Shown here in pieces: positions 17,014-25,345 of a stretch of DNA of 64,000 bases. Source of the DNA: Minicystis rosea (GTDB taxonomy: Bacteria > Myxococcota_A > Polyangia > Polyangiales > Polyangiaceae). Every line of letters begins with the position of its first letter. The stretch's first letter is position 1. A program made the position numbers and the translations under genes. The DNA lies in contig CP016211.1 in the NCBI GenBank assembly GCA_001931535.1, positions 3,500,501 through 3,564,500 of the forward strand, written 5' to 3'. Under the pieces are notes generated by a model. That model was not told the DNA's origin. It did no database searches and saw only the letters and a list, made by a program, of their open reading frames with translations.

Positions 17014-19086
17014 GTGTCACCTAGGGGTTCACCTGATCGGGAAGCCAGCCTACAATCCTGGCCCGTGGACCAGGACGACAGGGCCGACGTTGCTCGACAT
17101 GGGGAGGAGACCCAGCGAGATGCGCCTCTCGTGTCGATGACCCGCGTGCACGCGCCGCGGCCGACGGTGCCATCGGTGATCCCCGACGACGAGGAGCGCG
17201 AGGACACGCTCGCCACCGCGCTCGCGCCGCTTCGAGCCGCGGAGCTCGGGCCGATCGGCCCGGCCAGCGATCCGATGCGCACCACGGCGCTGCCGCCCAC
17301 GTTGCCGGCGGCCGACACGTCGGAGCCGAGCATCGTCGTCGAGCCGCTCACCGATCTGCGCCCCTCGCGCCCCGAGCCGGAGACCACGCCCACGGGCCTC
17401 GAAGCCTGCCTCTCGCACATCGGCGTGGCCGTCATCGAGACCGACGCCGCAGGCACCGTGCTCGGCCTCAACGTCGCGGCCGAGCGGCTCACCGGTTGGC
17501 CCGGCGCCGAAGCGGCCGGCATGCCGCTCGACGACGTGTTCTCGCTCCGCGCGCCCGATTCCGAGAGCCCCGAAGCCATGCTCGAAGCCACGTTGGGCAT
17601 CGCGTCCGCGGAGCACACCGCGCTCCTCGAGCGGCGCGATGGCCGCGTGATCCCCGTTCGCCACGTCATCGGCACGAACCGCGCGCGGCCCGACGATCTC
17701 GCGGACACGCTGCCCGGCTCGACGGGGCAGCTCGTCGTCTTCCGCGACGTCAGCGGCCAGCAGCTCATCGCGCTCCAGCTCGCGCGCCAAGCCCGCTACG
17801 ACGCGCTCACCGGCCTCCTCAACCGCAAGGCCTTCACCGAGCGCGTCGGCGAGCTCGTCGACGCGGGCCGCGGGAGCCGCGCGCGCCACGTGCTCTGCTA
17901 TTTCGATCTCGATCGCTTCCGCCTCGTCAACGCCACCTGCGGTCACGACGCCGGCGACGATCTCCTCCAATGGGTCGCGACGCGGCTGCACGAGTTCGTG
18001 GGCCCGAACGACGCCGTCGGCCGCATCGGCGGTGACGAGTTCGCGCTCCTCTTGGCCAACCGCGAGGCCCGCGAAGGCGAGCGCGTCGCGCGCGAGCTGC
18101 AAAAGCGCCTCCTCGAGTTTCGCTTCGGCTGGGAGGACAAGACCTTCGCGGTGGGCGCGAGCTTCGGTTTGGTGGCCTTCGGCGCGGAGACGAGCCACGC
18201 CGCCGAGGTGCTGGCCGCCGCCGATCACGCCTGTCGCGTGGCCAAGGACGCGGGGCGCGGGCGCATTCAGCTCTACCGCGACAACGATGATCAGGTCACG
18301 CAGTCACGCCGTTCCATCCAATGGGTCGCGGGCATGCAACGCAACTTGGAAGAGGGCCGGCTCCGCCTCTTCGCGCAGAACATCCACCCGCTCGCCATCC
18401 GCGGGCCGGTGGGCGCGCATTTCGAGATCCTGGTGCGGATCGTCGACGAAGCTGGGCGCTTCCAATCGCCGGTCGGCATCATCCAGGCGGCAGAGCACAG
18501 CGGGATGATGGACACCATCGATCGCTTCGTGGTCAAACAAGCCTTCCGCACCATCGGCGCGCTCCCGCAAAAGGCCATGCGGCGACTCGACACCTGCGCC
18601 ATCAACCTCTCGGGCGTCTCGCTGCTCCGCGAAGGCCTCCTCGACTTCATCGTCCAGGAGATGAACCGCGCCAACGTCCCTCCGAGCAAGATCTGCTTCG
18701 AAATCACCGAGACCGCGGCCCTCGCCAACCTGGGTGAGGTGCTCTGGGTGATGCAGGAGCTCGGCGCCATGGGCTGCCGCTTCGCCATCGACGACTTCGG
18801 CAGCGGCCACGCCTCCTATGGCTACATCGAGACACTGCCCGTCGACTACGTGAAGATCGACGGCGTCTTCGTGCGCGATCTCACGGACAACGCCCTGCAC
18901 CGGGCCATCGTCGAGTCCGTACATCGCATCGGCTGCACACTCGGCATCAAGACGGTGGCCGAGTCGGTGGAGACGCAGGCCATCGCCGATCTCCTCGAAG
19001 GCATCGGCGTCGACTACGCCCAAGGCTGGCTCTACGGCAAACCCCAGCCGCTCGGCGACGTCTGCGCCGCGCTGGAAAACGACTGA
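17014..19086 (+). CDS. PAS-GGDEF-EAL cyclic-di-GMP protein
   Basis: A 690-aa cytosolic signalling protein. An N-terminal disordered region (1-125) precedes a PAS domain (about 128-245: IGVAVIETDAAGTVLGLNVAAERLTGW). The GGDEF domain has the intact motif GGDEF at 339-343 and DxD (FDLDRF), so cyclic-di-GMP synthesis is possible. The EAL domain reads F-E-I-L at 470-473, keeping the metal-binding Glu. Other phosphodiesterase residues are visible: INLSG, ITETA, DDFGSG, VKIDG and AESVE. Both activities therefore look possible. Start uncertain: GTG 17014 has GAGGCG upstream; TACAAT at 17051-17056 could be a -10 box feeding a leaderless GTG at 17065. Monocistronic. Confidence 0.9.
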   Translation: MSPRGSPDREASLQSWPVDQDDRADVARHGEETQRDAPLVSMTRVHAPRPTVPSVIPDDEEREDTLATALAPLRAAELGPIGPASDPMRTTALPPTLPAADTSEPSIVVEPLTDLRPSRPEPETTPTGLEACLSHIGVAVIETDAAGTVLGLNVAAERLTGWPGAEAAGMPLDDVFSLRAPDSESPEAMLEATLGIASAEHTALLERRDGRVIPVRHVIGTNRARPDDLADTLPGSTGQLVVFRDVSGQQLIALQLARQARYDALTGLLNRKAFTERVGELVDAGRGSRARHVLCYFDLDRFRLVNATCGHDAGDDLLQWVATRLHEFVGPNDAVGRIGGDEFALLLANREAREGERVARELQKRLLEFRFGWEDKTFAVGASFGLVAFGAETSHAAEVLAAADHACRVAKDAGRGRIQLYRDNDDQVTQSRRSIQWVAGMQRNLEEGRLRLFAQNIHPLAIRGPVGAHFEILVRIVDEAGRFQSPVGIIQAAEHSGMMDTIDRFVVKQAFRTIGALPQKAMRRLDTCAINLSGVSLLREGLLDFIVQEMNRANVPPSKICFEITETAALANLGEVLWVMQELGAMGCRFAIDDFGSGHASYGYIETLPVDYVKIDGVFVRDLTDNALHRAIVESVHRIGCTLGIKTVAESVETQAIADLLEGIGVDYAQGWLYGKPQPLGDVCAALEND

Positions 19087-19346
19087 CAGCGCAGTCGCGT
19101 CGATTGAAAAGAGCTTGCCGAGTTGGATCTCACGTCGTCGGACGCACGCCTGCTCCACTGCCGGCAGCGGTTCGCCAACGCTTCATCGACGCCCGGCGCG
19201 CAACCTCGATCCGAGTGTTCAGCGTTGTCAGCGGTCGTCGTATCCATCTTCCGCCTCGAGGGCGCTGACAGCGAAACGATGGGCTCGAACAGATTCGGCA
19301 TCTCGGGGATTCGCGCTCGCACTTGCACATGTGCGAGCATGCTCCC

Positions 19347-21827
19347 ATGACCGCGACTACGAGCGCCCCCCACCGCCAAGCGCTTGACCCGTTCGGTGTC
19401 TCCGGCTTCCAGCGTTTGCTCGTTCTCGGAACGTCACGGCGCAAAAGCATCACGATCTACACGCAACAGCTTCGCGCGCTCGTGCTCGCCCACGGGCTCC
19501 ATGCCCAATACGAAACGAAGCCGCCCGCCTCCATCGCGATCGTTGGAGGTGGCATTGGGGGGCTGACCCTCGCCCATGCGCTCGGGTGGGCATTTCCCGA
19601 GTGCAGGCTCCACGTCCTCGAACGACGCTCGACGCTGCTCCACATGCTTCTCGGTTGCCGCACGCGATGGCTTCACCCCACGGTGAACTACTGGCCCGGA
19701 CCGGCTCCAGCTGCCCCGATCAAGTTGCCGTTCTTCAACTGGTCGAGCGGCGGCTTCGCGCACGCGGTTGCCTCCCGCTGGCTCGAGAGCTGGGAAGGCT
19801 TCCGCAAGCGACGTGGCGGTGTCTCCGTGTATCTCGGCGTGGGGAGCGTGGGCTCCCCGCAGGAGCACGGCGACGCGATCTTCCTCGATGTTCCGGGGAT
19901 GGGACGGGCAGCCTTCGATCTCGCGATCCTCGCCGTGGGGTTCGGCATCGAATCGCAATTTCCCGGCGCGGAGAGCTCTCCCTCGTACTGGGCGGTCGAC
20001 GACCTGGAGCAAGAAGGACCGCGAGCCATCCGAGGTCGCCGTCGGGTGCTGATCTCCGGGATGGGTGACGGAGGGCTCATCGACTTCGTCCGCGCCCGCG
20101 TTCGCAACTTCGACCACAATCGAACGATCGGGGACTTTGTCTTCCGGGCGCGCCACCTCGAGAAGCGCTTACTTGCATCGGGCGTCCGCGACGATCCGGG
20201 TCGAATCGCGCGCGCTTGTCGAACTGTCGCGGGGGACGCCGATGATGCGTCGCTCAACGAGTGGCTGGTCAAGCAACTGCGAGACGATACGGAGGTCACG
20301 CTCCTCGGCGATACGATCGTGCCATTCTCCACGCCGAGCGCCGAAATCAACCGAGCGTTCGCCATTCGCTTGCTCGAGAACGACGTCTTCGGCTCGACCC
20401 ACATGCGCGGCCGCCTCCTGAGCGTCGAGCCGGCGGGCGCGCGGTTCTCCGTGCGGGTGAGCAGCCGACCGAACGACGAGCTCGCCTTCGATCAAGTGAT
20501 CATCCGCCACGGCGCCGACTCGGCAATTCATCGCGACTTCCCCGACGTCGCAGAGATGCATCAGCGCCATCTTGCCGAGCACGGCGGGGCGTCGGAGGTG
20601 GACGAAGCGCAGATTACCGCCGCGCTCGACTTCTTTGCAAAGCTCGAGACACACCCGCCGGTGGGACATGAAACCTCCGCGCGCGACGCCATCTTCGAGA
20701 CGGCGAAGACGGTCGCCTGGCATATCTCGGACGCCGACGTCATCGCCACGCTCCGTCGCATCGATCCGAACGCCGATTGGGCGACGCCGCCACCGAGCCT
20801 CGCTTGTCCGCCGGCGACGCTCGCGCTCCGCCTCGCGGAGACCCTCGAGACCCGGCTCCCATCCCTTCCGCGCGGCGTCGGAGACATCCGTCGTCTCCAT
20901 GCCCTCGTCCGTCTTCTCCTCGAGGCCAAGCAGCCTCGGCGCGCTCTCGACGTGTTCTACGGCCGTGTTCGCGGTGACGCCCATCGCAGCGTGTACGATT
21001 ACGGGCTCTACGAAGAAGATCGCGCGCTCCTCGGAGAGCTCTTGCGAGCGTGGCCCGCGGCGACCGAGCCGCTCACGCACGCTCGGCTCCTCAATTCGCA
21101 GGGGTTCGCAGAGCTGGCGCTCGGACAGCTGTCGCGAGCTTGCACGTCGTTGAGCGAGGCGGCAAGCCTTCGCCGGACCGGCGGTGACTGGCTCGACGAG
21201 GCGACGTCGCGCATCAACCTCGCGGAAGCGTTACGTCTGCTGGACAAGCACGACGAGGCTGGCAAGGAGATCGAGCAGGCCGTACGCCTGATCGGGACGA
21301 GCAGCCATCTCGGCCTCTATCGGTACGCGCGCGCCCGACAGGCCATGCAGCAAAAGGACGCGGCGCTCGACGAGATCGTCGGAGAGCTCTGGCGCCTGCC
21401 AGACCCGCCCATCACCAACGCATACGAGACGGTGCTTGCGAACCTGAGCGACGTCGTCGTCTTCGCCTGCCGCATTCGCCACGCCGCGAGCGACGGCATG
21501 CGCCGCGCGATCGCGAACGAGGCGCTGCGCCACTTCGGAGTGACGGGCCCGGCACGCCGCGCATGCGTTACCTCGCTCGATCGCGCGATCGTGACGTTCT
21601 TCACGACTGCTCTTTCGCTCGCCTACTCGATTCCTGGTCGCAACACCACGCTCGGAGAGGCACTCTGGGAGGTTGAGCGCGCCGGAGATCTCATGTGGAG
21701 AACACGATGTGAGCTATGCGCAAGTCGCATTGCTCCGAGCGACTTTCCGGCACCGGCGCTGCCGGCGGAAGCAACCGCTTTTGCCAAGATCGATCCGAAG
21801 CTACCGCTCGACCCGCTCGCCGTGTGA
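19347..21827 (+). CDS. FAD/NAD(P)-binding oxidoreductase fused to a TPR-like region
   Basis: An 826-aa protein. A short N-terminal segment (LLVLGTSRRKSITIYTQQLRAL) precedes a dinucleotide-binding fold, IAIVGGGIGGLTLAHAL, ending in the acidic strand end HVLER, then RTRWLHPTVNYWP. A second nucleotide-binding motif may be VLISGMGDGGLIDF near residue 235. From about residue 485 to 710 it is all-helical, with TPR-like hairpins (ARLLNSQGFAELALGQLSRACTSLSEAASLRR; TSRINLAEALRLLDKHDEAGKEIEQAVRLI). I recognise this flavoprotein type as one found sporadically in actinobacteria and myxobacteria but know no function. Its third-position G+C is visibly lower than its neighbours', suggesting transfer. ATG 19347 is preferred to ATG 19323; neither has a clear ribosome-binding site. 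Confidence 0.8.
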   Translation: MTATTSAPHRQALDPFGVSGFQRLLVLGTSRRKSITIYTQQLRALVLAHGLHAQYETKPPASIAIVGGGIGGLTLAHALGWAFPECRLHVLERRSTLLHMLLGCRTRWLHPTVNYWPGPAPAAPIKLPFFNWSSGGFAHAVASRWLESWEGFRKRRGGVSVYLGVGSVGSPQEHGDAIFLDVPGMGRAAFDLAILAVGFGIESQFPGAESSPSYWAVDDLEQEGPRAIRGRRRVLISGMGDGGLIDFVRARVRNFDHNRTIGDFVFRARHLEKRLLASGVRDDPGRIARACRTVAGDADDASLNEWLVKQLRDDTEVTLLGDTIVPFSTPSAEINRAFAIRLLENDVFGSTHMRGRLLSVEPAGARFSVRVSSRPNDELAFDQVIIRHGADSAIHRDFPDVAEMHQRHLAEHGGASEVDEAQITAALDFFAKLETHPPVGHETSARDAIFETAKTVAWHISDADVIATLRRIDPNADWATPPPSLACPPATLALRLAETLETRLPSLPRGVGDIRRLHALVRLLLEAKQPRRALDVFYGRVRGDAHRSVYDYGLYEEDRALLGELLRAWPAATEPLTHARLLNSQGFAELALGQLSRACTSLSEAASLRRTGGDWLDEATSRINLAEALRLLDKHDEAGKEIEQAVRLIGTSSHLGLYRYARARQAMQQKDAALDEIVGELWRLPDPPITNAYETVLANLSDVVVFACRIRHAASDGMRRAIANEALRHFGVTGPARRACVTSLDRAIVTFFTTALSLAYSIPGRNTTLGEALWEVERAGDLMWRTRCELCASRIAPSDFPAPALPAEATAFAKIDPKLPLDPLAV

Positions 21828-21971
21828 GCGCTCGCGCTCACGGGTAGTCTCCGAGCTCATCACGAACGCGAGATCCGGTCGTGGTGGGGAGAATGCGATG
21901 AGATGCCGAATGCGACGTTGGGCGCAGATGGGTTGTTGCGTGGCCCTGCTCGCAGGTACGATGTCGAGACG

Positions 21972-22349
21972 ATGCCGAGCCTCACGGAAGAGCTCGAGGC
22001 GAGAGAGGCAGCGGCGGTGTCCGTGCTGATCGAGAAGTGTCGGGTGCTCGGCAAACGGATCACGATCGCCACCATCGTGCTCGCCTTCGCGCTGACAGCC
22101 TTGTGGATGACCGTCACGCTCGCGCTCGCCGGCGCCCGCGAGGTGCGGCTCGCTGCGCGCGGGGCGATCCTCGTGTTCGTGCTCTCGCTCGTCGTGGTGA
22201 ATCGCGCGGGCAACGCGCTCTTGCGGCGGCGCGCCAAGGCGTGGGCCGCGGAGCTCGCGAGCGCCATGGCGTGTCGCGCGAGGCGATGGCGGAGACGGCG
22301 CGGATCTTCGGGTGAGGAAGCGCGCTGGGCCTTCACCCAGCGCGCTTGA
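21972..22349 (+). CDS. Small two-helix membrane protein, probable 3' frameshift
   Basis: A 125-aa protein as read: a charged N-terminus (MPSLTEELEAREAAAV), then two membrane helices (ITIATIVLAFALTALWMTVTLAL; AILVFVLSLVVV). The last 25 residues become Arg-rich nonsense (CRARRWRRRRGSS) and the frame runs through a perfect hairpin. Adding one base near 22269 would switch to a frame reading HGVSREAMAETARIFG followed by TGA at 22313-22315, three bases before the hairpin. That is a more natural end, so a lost base (real or a sequencing error) is suspected. ATG 21972 is favoured over 21903. Family not recognised. Confidence 0.55.
   Translation: MPSLTEELEAREAAAVSVLIEKCRVLGKRITIATIVLAFALTALWMTVTLALAGAREVRLAARGAILVFVLSLVVVNRAGNALLRRRAKAWAAELASAMACRARRWRRRRGSSGEEARWAFTQRA
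22318..22347. terminator. Perfect 12-bp stem hairpin between convergent genes
   Basis: AAGCGCGCTGGG (22318-22329) pairs perfectly with CCCAGCGCGCTT (22336-22347), six-base loop. It lies between the small membrane protein gene and the convergent squalene synthase gene (stop at 22356) and can serve both directions. Confidence 0.75.
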
Positions 22350-22355
22350 GGCGGA

Positions 22356-23249
22356 TCAAAGCGCGGGAGCGCCCGACTCGAGATCGCGGTGGAGACGGCC
22401 GACGAGGGCGGCCACGTCGGCGCGGCTGATGGAGCTGCCGGCGCCGAAGCGCTCCACGCGATCGAGCGTGGCCCGCGCGAGGAGCACGGGGAGCGCGGTG
22501 AAGCTGACGATGCCGCGCGGCGCGCCCGCGGACTGGAGCGCGAGCACGTAGTCGGAGGCGGCGCGGAGATCGTCCCGCGCGATGGCGAGGATCTCGGCGC
22601 GATCGAGGCCGGCCGGGAGGTAGACGCGGCCATGGCGCGCGTCGGAGTCGGCGTCCTTGAGGATGTTGACGAGCTGGAGCCCCTCGCCGAAGGCAATGGA
22701 GTTGGCCTCGAGCGCGGCGCGCGCGCTCTCGAGCGGCGCGAAATGCAGAAACAGCTCCGTGAGAAGCTCACCCACGATGCCCGCGACGATGTAGCAATAG
22801 TGCTTGAGATCGGCGAGCGTCGCGAGGTGCAGGTTGCCTTCGGCGTCGCCGCGGGAGACGAAATCGGCCATGCCCTGCGAGGTGCGGAGCGTGTGGCGGA
22901 CGATGGCGGCGCGACGCGTGGGATCGAATCCATCGAGCTCCGCGAAGACGGCGGGTGTCTCGCCCAAGAGCTCGAGGTAGCCCGCGTGATCGCAGGGGCG
23001 TGCCTTCACCCACGCCGCGGCGAGCTGCTCCACGCCGGCGTGATCGGGCGCTTGCAGGACCCGATCGAACTCGGCGAGCGCCGCGAGCCGCTCGGCGCGC
23101 GGCCAGCAGGTGGCGTCCTCGAAGGTGTCGGCGATGCGGAAGAGCAGATATGCGACCCCGACCTCACGAGCCAGCGGCGCGGGCAGGAAAGGAATCGCCA
23201 GCGCGAAAGTCCTGCTGGTCCGAACGAGCAAACGATCGATGTCCGCCAT
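22356..23249 (-). CDS. Squalene synthase (trans-isoprenyl diphosphate synthase, head-to-head)
   Basis: A 297-aa enzyme of the squalene/phytoene synthase family, which condenses two prenyl diphosphates (two FPP to squalene via presqualene diphosphate). The first Asp-rich motif is DTFED at 41-45, closer to the DTxED of squalene synthases than to the DDxxD of phytoene synthases. The second is LQLVNILKDADSD at 191-203 followed by RHGRVYLP (205-212). FALAIPFLPAPL near 15-26 matches the family start. The ATG at 23249 has GAGAGG nearby. It diverges from a squalene-monooxygenase-like gene, which supports squalene as product; phytoene or dehydrosqualene cannot be excluded by eye. Two GAC-N4-GTC sites lie 63 and 104 bp upstream. 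Confidence 0.85.
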   Translation of the reverse strand: MADIDRLLVRTSRTFALAIPFLPAPLAREVGVAYLLFRIADTFEDATCWPRAERLAALAEFDRVLQAPDHAGVEQLAAAWVKARPCDHAGYLELLGETPAVFAELDGFDPTRRAAIVRHTLRTSQGMADFVSRGDAEGNLHLATLADLKHYCYIVAGIVGELLTELFLHFAPLESARAALEANSIAFGEGLQLVNILKDADSDARHGRVYLPAGLDRAEILAIARDDLRAASDYVLALQSAGAPRGIVSFTALPVLLARATLDRVERFGAGSSISRADVAALVGRLHRDLESGAPAL

Positions 23250-23311
23250 ATGCCTCTCGCCCCTGTCGGGCCTCCACGAGACTCCGTGTCTCCGCACGCT
23301 GTCCGTCAATC

Positions 23312-23323
23312 GACTCGGGTCAT
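23312..23323 (-). promoter_or_regulatory. Putative operator, squalene synthase proximal site
   Basis: GACTCGGGTCAT on the + strand, i.e. ATGACCCGAGTC read in the direction of squalene synthase, 63 bp before its start. It is identical to the site at 28655-28666 before the reductase gene. The core GACTCGGGTC is a dyad (GAC-N4-GTC) with two mismatches. Confidence 0.6.
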
Positions 23324-23352
23324 CCAAAGAGATCTTCCATCGGGGCCGACCT

Positions 23353-23364
23353 GACTCTCGTCAT
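23353..23364 (-). promoter_or_regulatory. Putative operator, squalene synthase distal site
   Basis: GACTCTCGTCAT, 10 of 12 identical to the consensus GACTCGGGTCAT, in the same orientation, 41 bp further upstream. The GAC and GTC half-sites are kept. Confidence 0.45.
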
Positions 23365-23540
23365 TGGCCTCATGTCGATGCATGACGTCAGTCTCTGACT
23401 CGACTGCACTGACTGACGCGTACCGAACAAGCCGCCCGGCGGCCGCGCCCAGATCGCTCGCTTCCCTGCATTTTCCGAGGGAATCGAGGATCTCGAGGAC
23501 GGCAGACCCTGCATGGAGCTCCCAAGACAGATGCTACACG

Positions 23541-23552
23541 TGACCCGAGTCA
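23541..23552 (+). promoter_or_regulatory. Putative operator, squalene-monooxygenase-like gene
   Basis: TGACCCGAGTCA on the + strand, 104 bp before the ATG at 23656. Relative to its gene it has the same orientation as the other sites, and here the dyad extends to TGAC-N4-GTCA. Confidence 0.55.
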
Positions 23553-23655
23553 ACGCGAGTAAAAAGCGCCGTCGCGTTCCTGCCGAGGAGTCGTTTACAT
23601 TTTCAGCAACAACGAGGTTTACTTCCCACTTCGCTCTGCACTAGAGCCGAAGGAG

Positions 23656-25071
23656 ATGAATCGAGCAGACGTGGTGATCGTCGGCGGCGGCTTTGCCGGC
23701 TTGTGCGCTGCCCGGGCCCTCGCCAATGGGCAACGTCGCATCCTGGTGCTCGAAGCCCGCACGGGGATGGATCCGCGCTTTCGCGGCGAGCTGATGCACC
23801 CGCCCGGCGTGGAGGTGCTGGCCGAGCTCGGTTTGCTCGCGCCGCTCTTGGCCGCGGGCGGCACCACGGTGGACGGGTTCGCCGTCGTCCTCGAAAACGG
23901 GCGGCCGCCCATCACGCTGCCCTATGGCGAGATTGCGCGCGGCCCGCACGGCGGGAGCCTCGGCCGCGGTCTCGCCATGTCCCATCACGACATGGTCGCC
24001 TGCCTCCGGCGCGAAATCGTGAAGGCGCCCGGCGTAACGCTCCGCCTCGGCGTGCGCGTGACGGATCTCATCACCGAAGACGGCGAGGTGCGCGGCGTGC
24101 GCACGGCGACGGGCGAAGAGATTCGCGCCCCGCTCACCGTGGTGGCCGAGGGACGCCATTCCAAGCTCCGCCGCACGCTCGGCGCCGCCGAAGAGACCAC
24201 GCTCCTGTCCTTCACGGCCGCCCTCCTGCTCGAAGATGCCGAGCTGCCGAGGGATGGATATGGCCACGTGTTTCTGGGCACGTGGGGTCCAATCCTCGCT
24301 TACGACATCGGTGGTGAAAAGGGGCGTGGCCGCGTGCGCATGTGCATCGATCTGCCCATCGATGCCGGCAAAGGGCAAGAGGCCGTGCAGGCGTTCCTCC
24401 GCACCGAAGGCGCCCGCAGCGTGCCGGAGCCGCTCCGCGGGGCCATGCTGCGCGCGCTCTCCCAGCAGGCGCCGGAGATCTGCGCCAACCATTCGATTCA
24501 AACCACCCGCTGCTCCGCGCCCGGCGTGGTCCTGGTCGGCGACTCCGGTGGTTGCTCCCATCCGCTCACCGCCACCGGCATGACCGTGGCGCTCAACGAC
24601 ATTCGCACGCTGGCCGCCGAGCTCGATCGGGGTCCGTCCATCGACGCGGCGCTGGCTCGTTATCAACACCGTCGCTACGGCTTCGTGCGCGCGCGGGAGA
24701 TCCTGGCCGAGGGGCTTTATGACGTCTTCCGTCGCGGGGACGACGGGGCCCGCGCGCTCCGACATGGCCTCTTCCGATACTGGACCTCGGGGTCGCGGGC
24801 GCGCGCGGCTTCATTGTCGCTCTTGAGCGGCCACGAATCGCGGCTTCGCGCCTTCATCGGGGAGTACTTCTCCGTCGTCGGGCAAACGGCCGTGAGCGTC
24901 ATCGGCGGCGCCGACGATACCGTCATCGAAGGCGGACGCGGCCCCGCCGCCCGCGGCCTAGCCCGCACGGCGTACGACCAACTCCGCCGCACGGCCGCGC
25001 TCGTCTACAAGGACGTACGCAAGCGCCGGCCGCTGACGTCGAGCCTTCCGGGTCTGCAGCCCCGCGCCTGA
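23656..25071 (+). CDS. Squalene-monooxygenase-like FAD-dependent epoxidase
   Basis: A 471-aa flavoprotein monooxygenase. The FAD-binding motif is VVIVGGGFAGLCAAR at 6-20. FRGELMHPPGVEVLAELGL (near 46-64) corresponds to the GELLQPGG segment of squalene epoxidases. GDSGGCSHPLTATGMTVALN (from 295) matches the second FAD motif GDAxNMRHPLTGGGMTVAL of that family. Such enzymes convert squalene to 2,3-oxidosqualene, the first step of sterol synthesis, known in some myxobacteria. The family is close to other aromatic hydroxylases, so the substrate is inferred from the divergent squalene synthase. AAGGAG directly abuts the ATG, an unusually short spacing. No oxidosqualene cyclase lies in the window. 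Confidence 0.75.
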   Translation: MNRADVVIVGGGFAGLCAARALANGQRRILVLEARTGMDPRFRGELMHPPGVEVLAELGLLAPLLAAGGTTVDGFAVVLENGRPPITLPYGEIARGPHGGSLGRGLAMSHHDMVACLRREIVKAPGVTLRLGVRVTDLITEDGEVRGVRTATGEEIRAPLTVVAEGRHSKLRRTLGAAEETTLLSFTAALLLEDAELPRDGYGHVFLGTWGPILAYDIGGEKGRGRVRMCIDLPIDAGKGQEAVQAFLRTEGARSVPEPLRGAMLRALSQQAPEICANHSIQTTRCSAPGVVLVGDSGGCSHPLTATGMTVALNDIRTLAAELDRGPSIDAALARYQHRRYGFVRAREILAEGLYDVFRRGDDGARALRHGLFRYWTSGSRARAASLSLLSGHESRLRAFIGEYFSVVGQTAVSVIGGADDTVIEGGRGPAARGLARTAYDQLRRTAALVYKDVRKRRPLTSSLPGLQPRA

Positions 25072-25080
25072 CAGGGCCGA

Positions 25081-25114
25081 CAGGGCACGAGGGCTCGAAT
25101 GCTCTCGCGCCCTG
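25081..25114 (+). terminator. Hairpin after the squalene-monooxygenase-like gene
   Basis: CAGGGCACGAG (25081-25091) pairs with CTCGCGCCCTG (25104-25114), 10 of 11 positions, starting 10 bp after the stop codon. The rest of the gap to 25345 shows nothing recognisable. Confidence 0.55.
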
Positions 25115-25345
25115 AAACATGCGCCCCCAAACCATGAGGCGCACAGATTGGCAATCTCGCAATCATCGATGCTTCTGTTGCTTTTGAACGAGCAGCGTTT
25201 GCGCGAGTGCCAATGAGGCTCCTTGGGTCACGCCCTGCCCCAACGAGGGACTCGCCACCCGCCGGCATTGCGCGCCGCCCACGCATCGCAGCCGCTTGCC
25301 GGAGGCGGGTCGTTCGATGCTAGCCTCGCGATCACCGGCTCGACG

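Larger units (their letters stand above)
23250..23655. promoter_or_regulatory. Shared divergent promoter region of the two isoprenoid genes
   Basis: 406 bp between the divergent squalene synthase and squalene-monooxygenase-like genes. It carries three copies of a GAC-N4-GTC dyad, listed separately, a palindrome TGACGTCA at 23383-23390, and several further GACT/AGTC half-sites between 23385 and 23425. No gene is seen inside it. Confidence 0.7.

Noticed and set aside
23541..23570. TGACCC as the -35 box of an ECF sigma promoter
   Set aside because: No matching -10 element occurs at a constant distance behind the five sites; dyad symmetry fits a repressor or activator site better.
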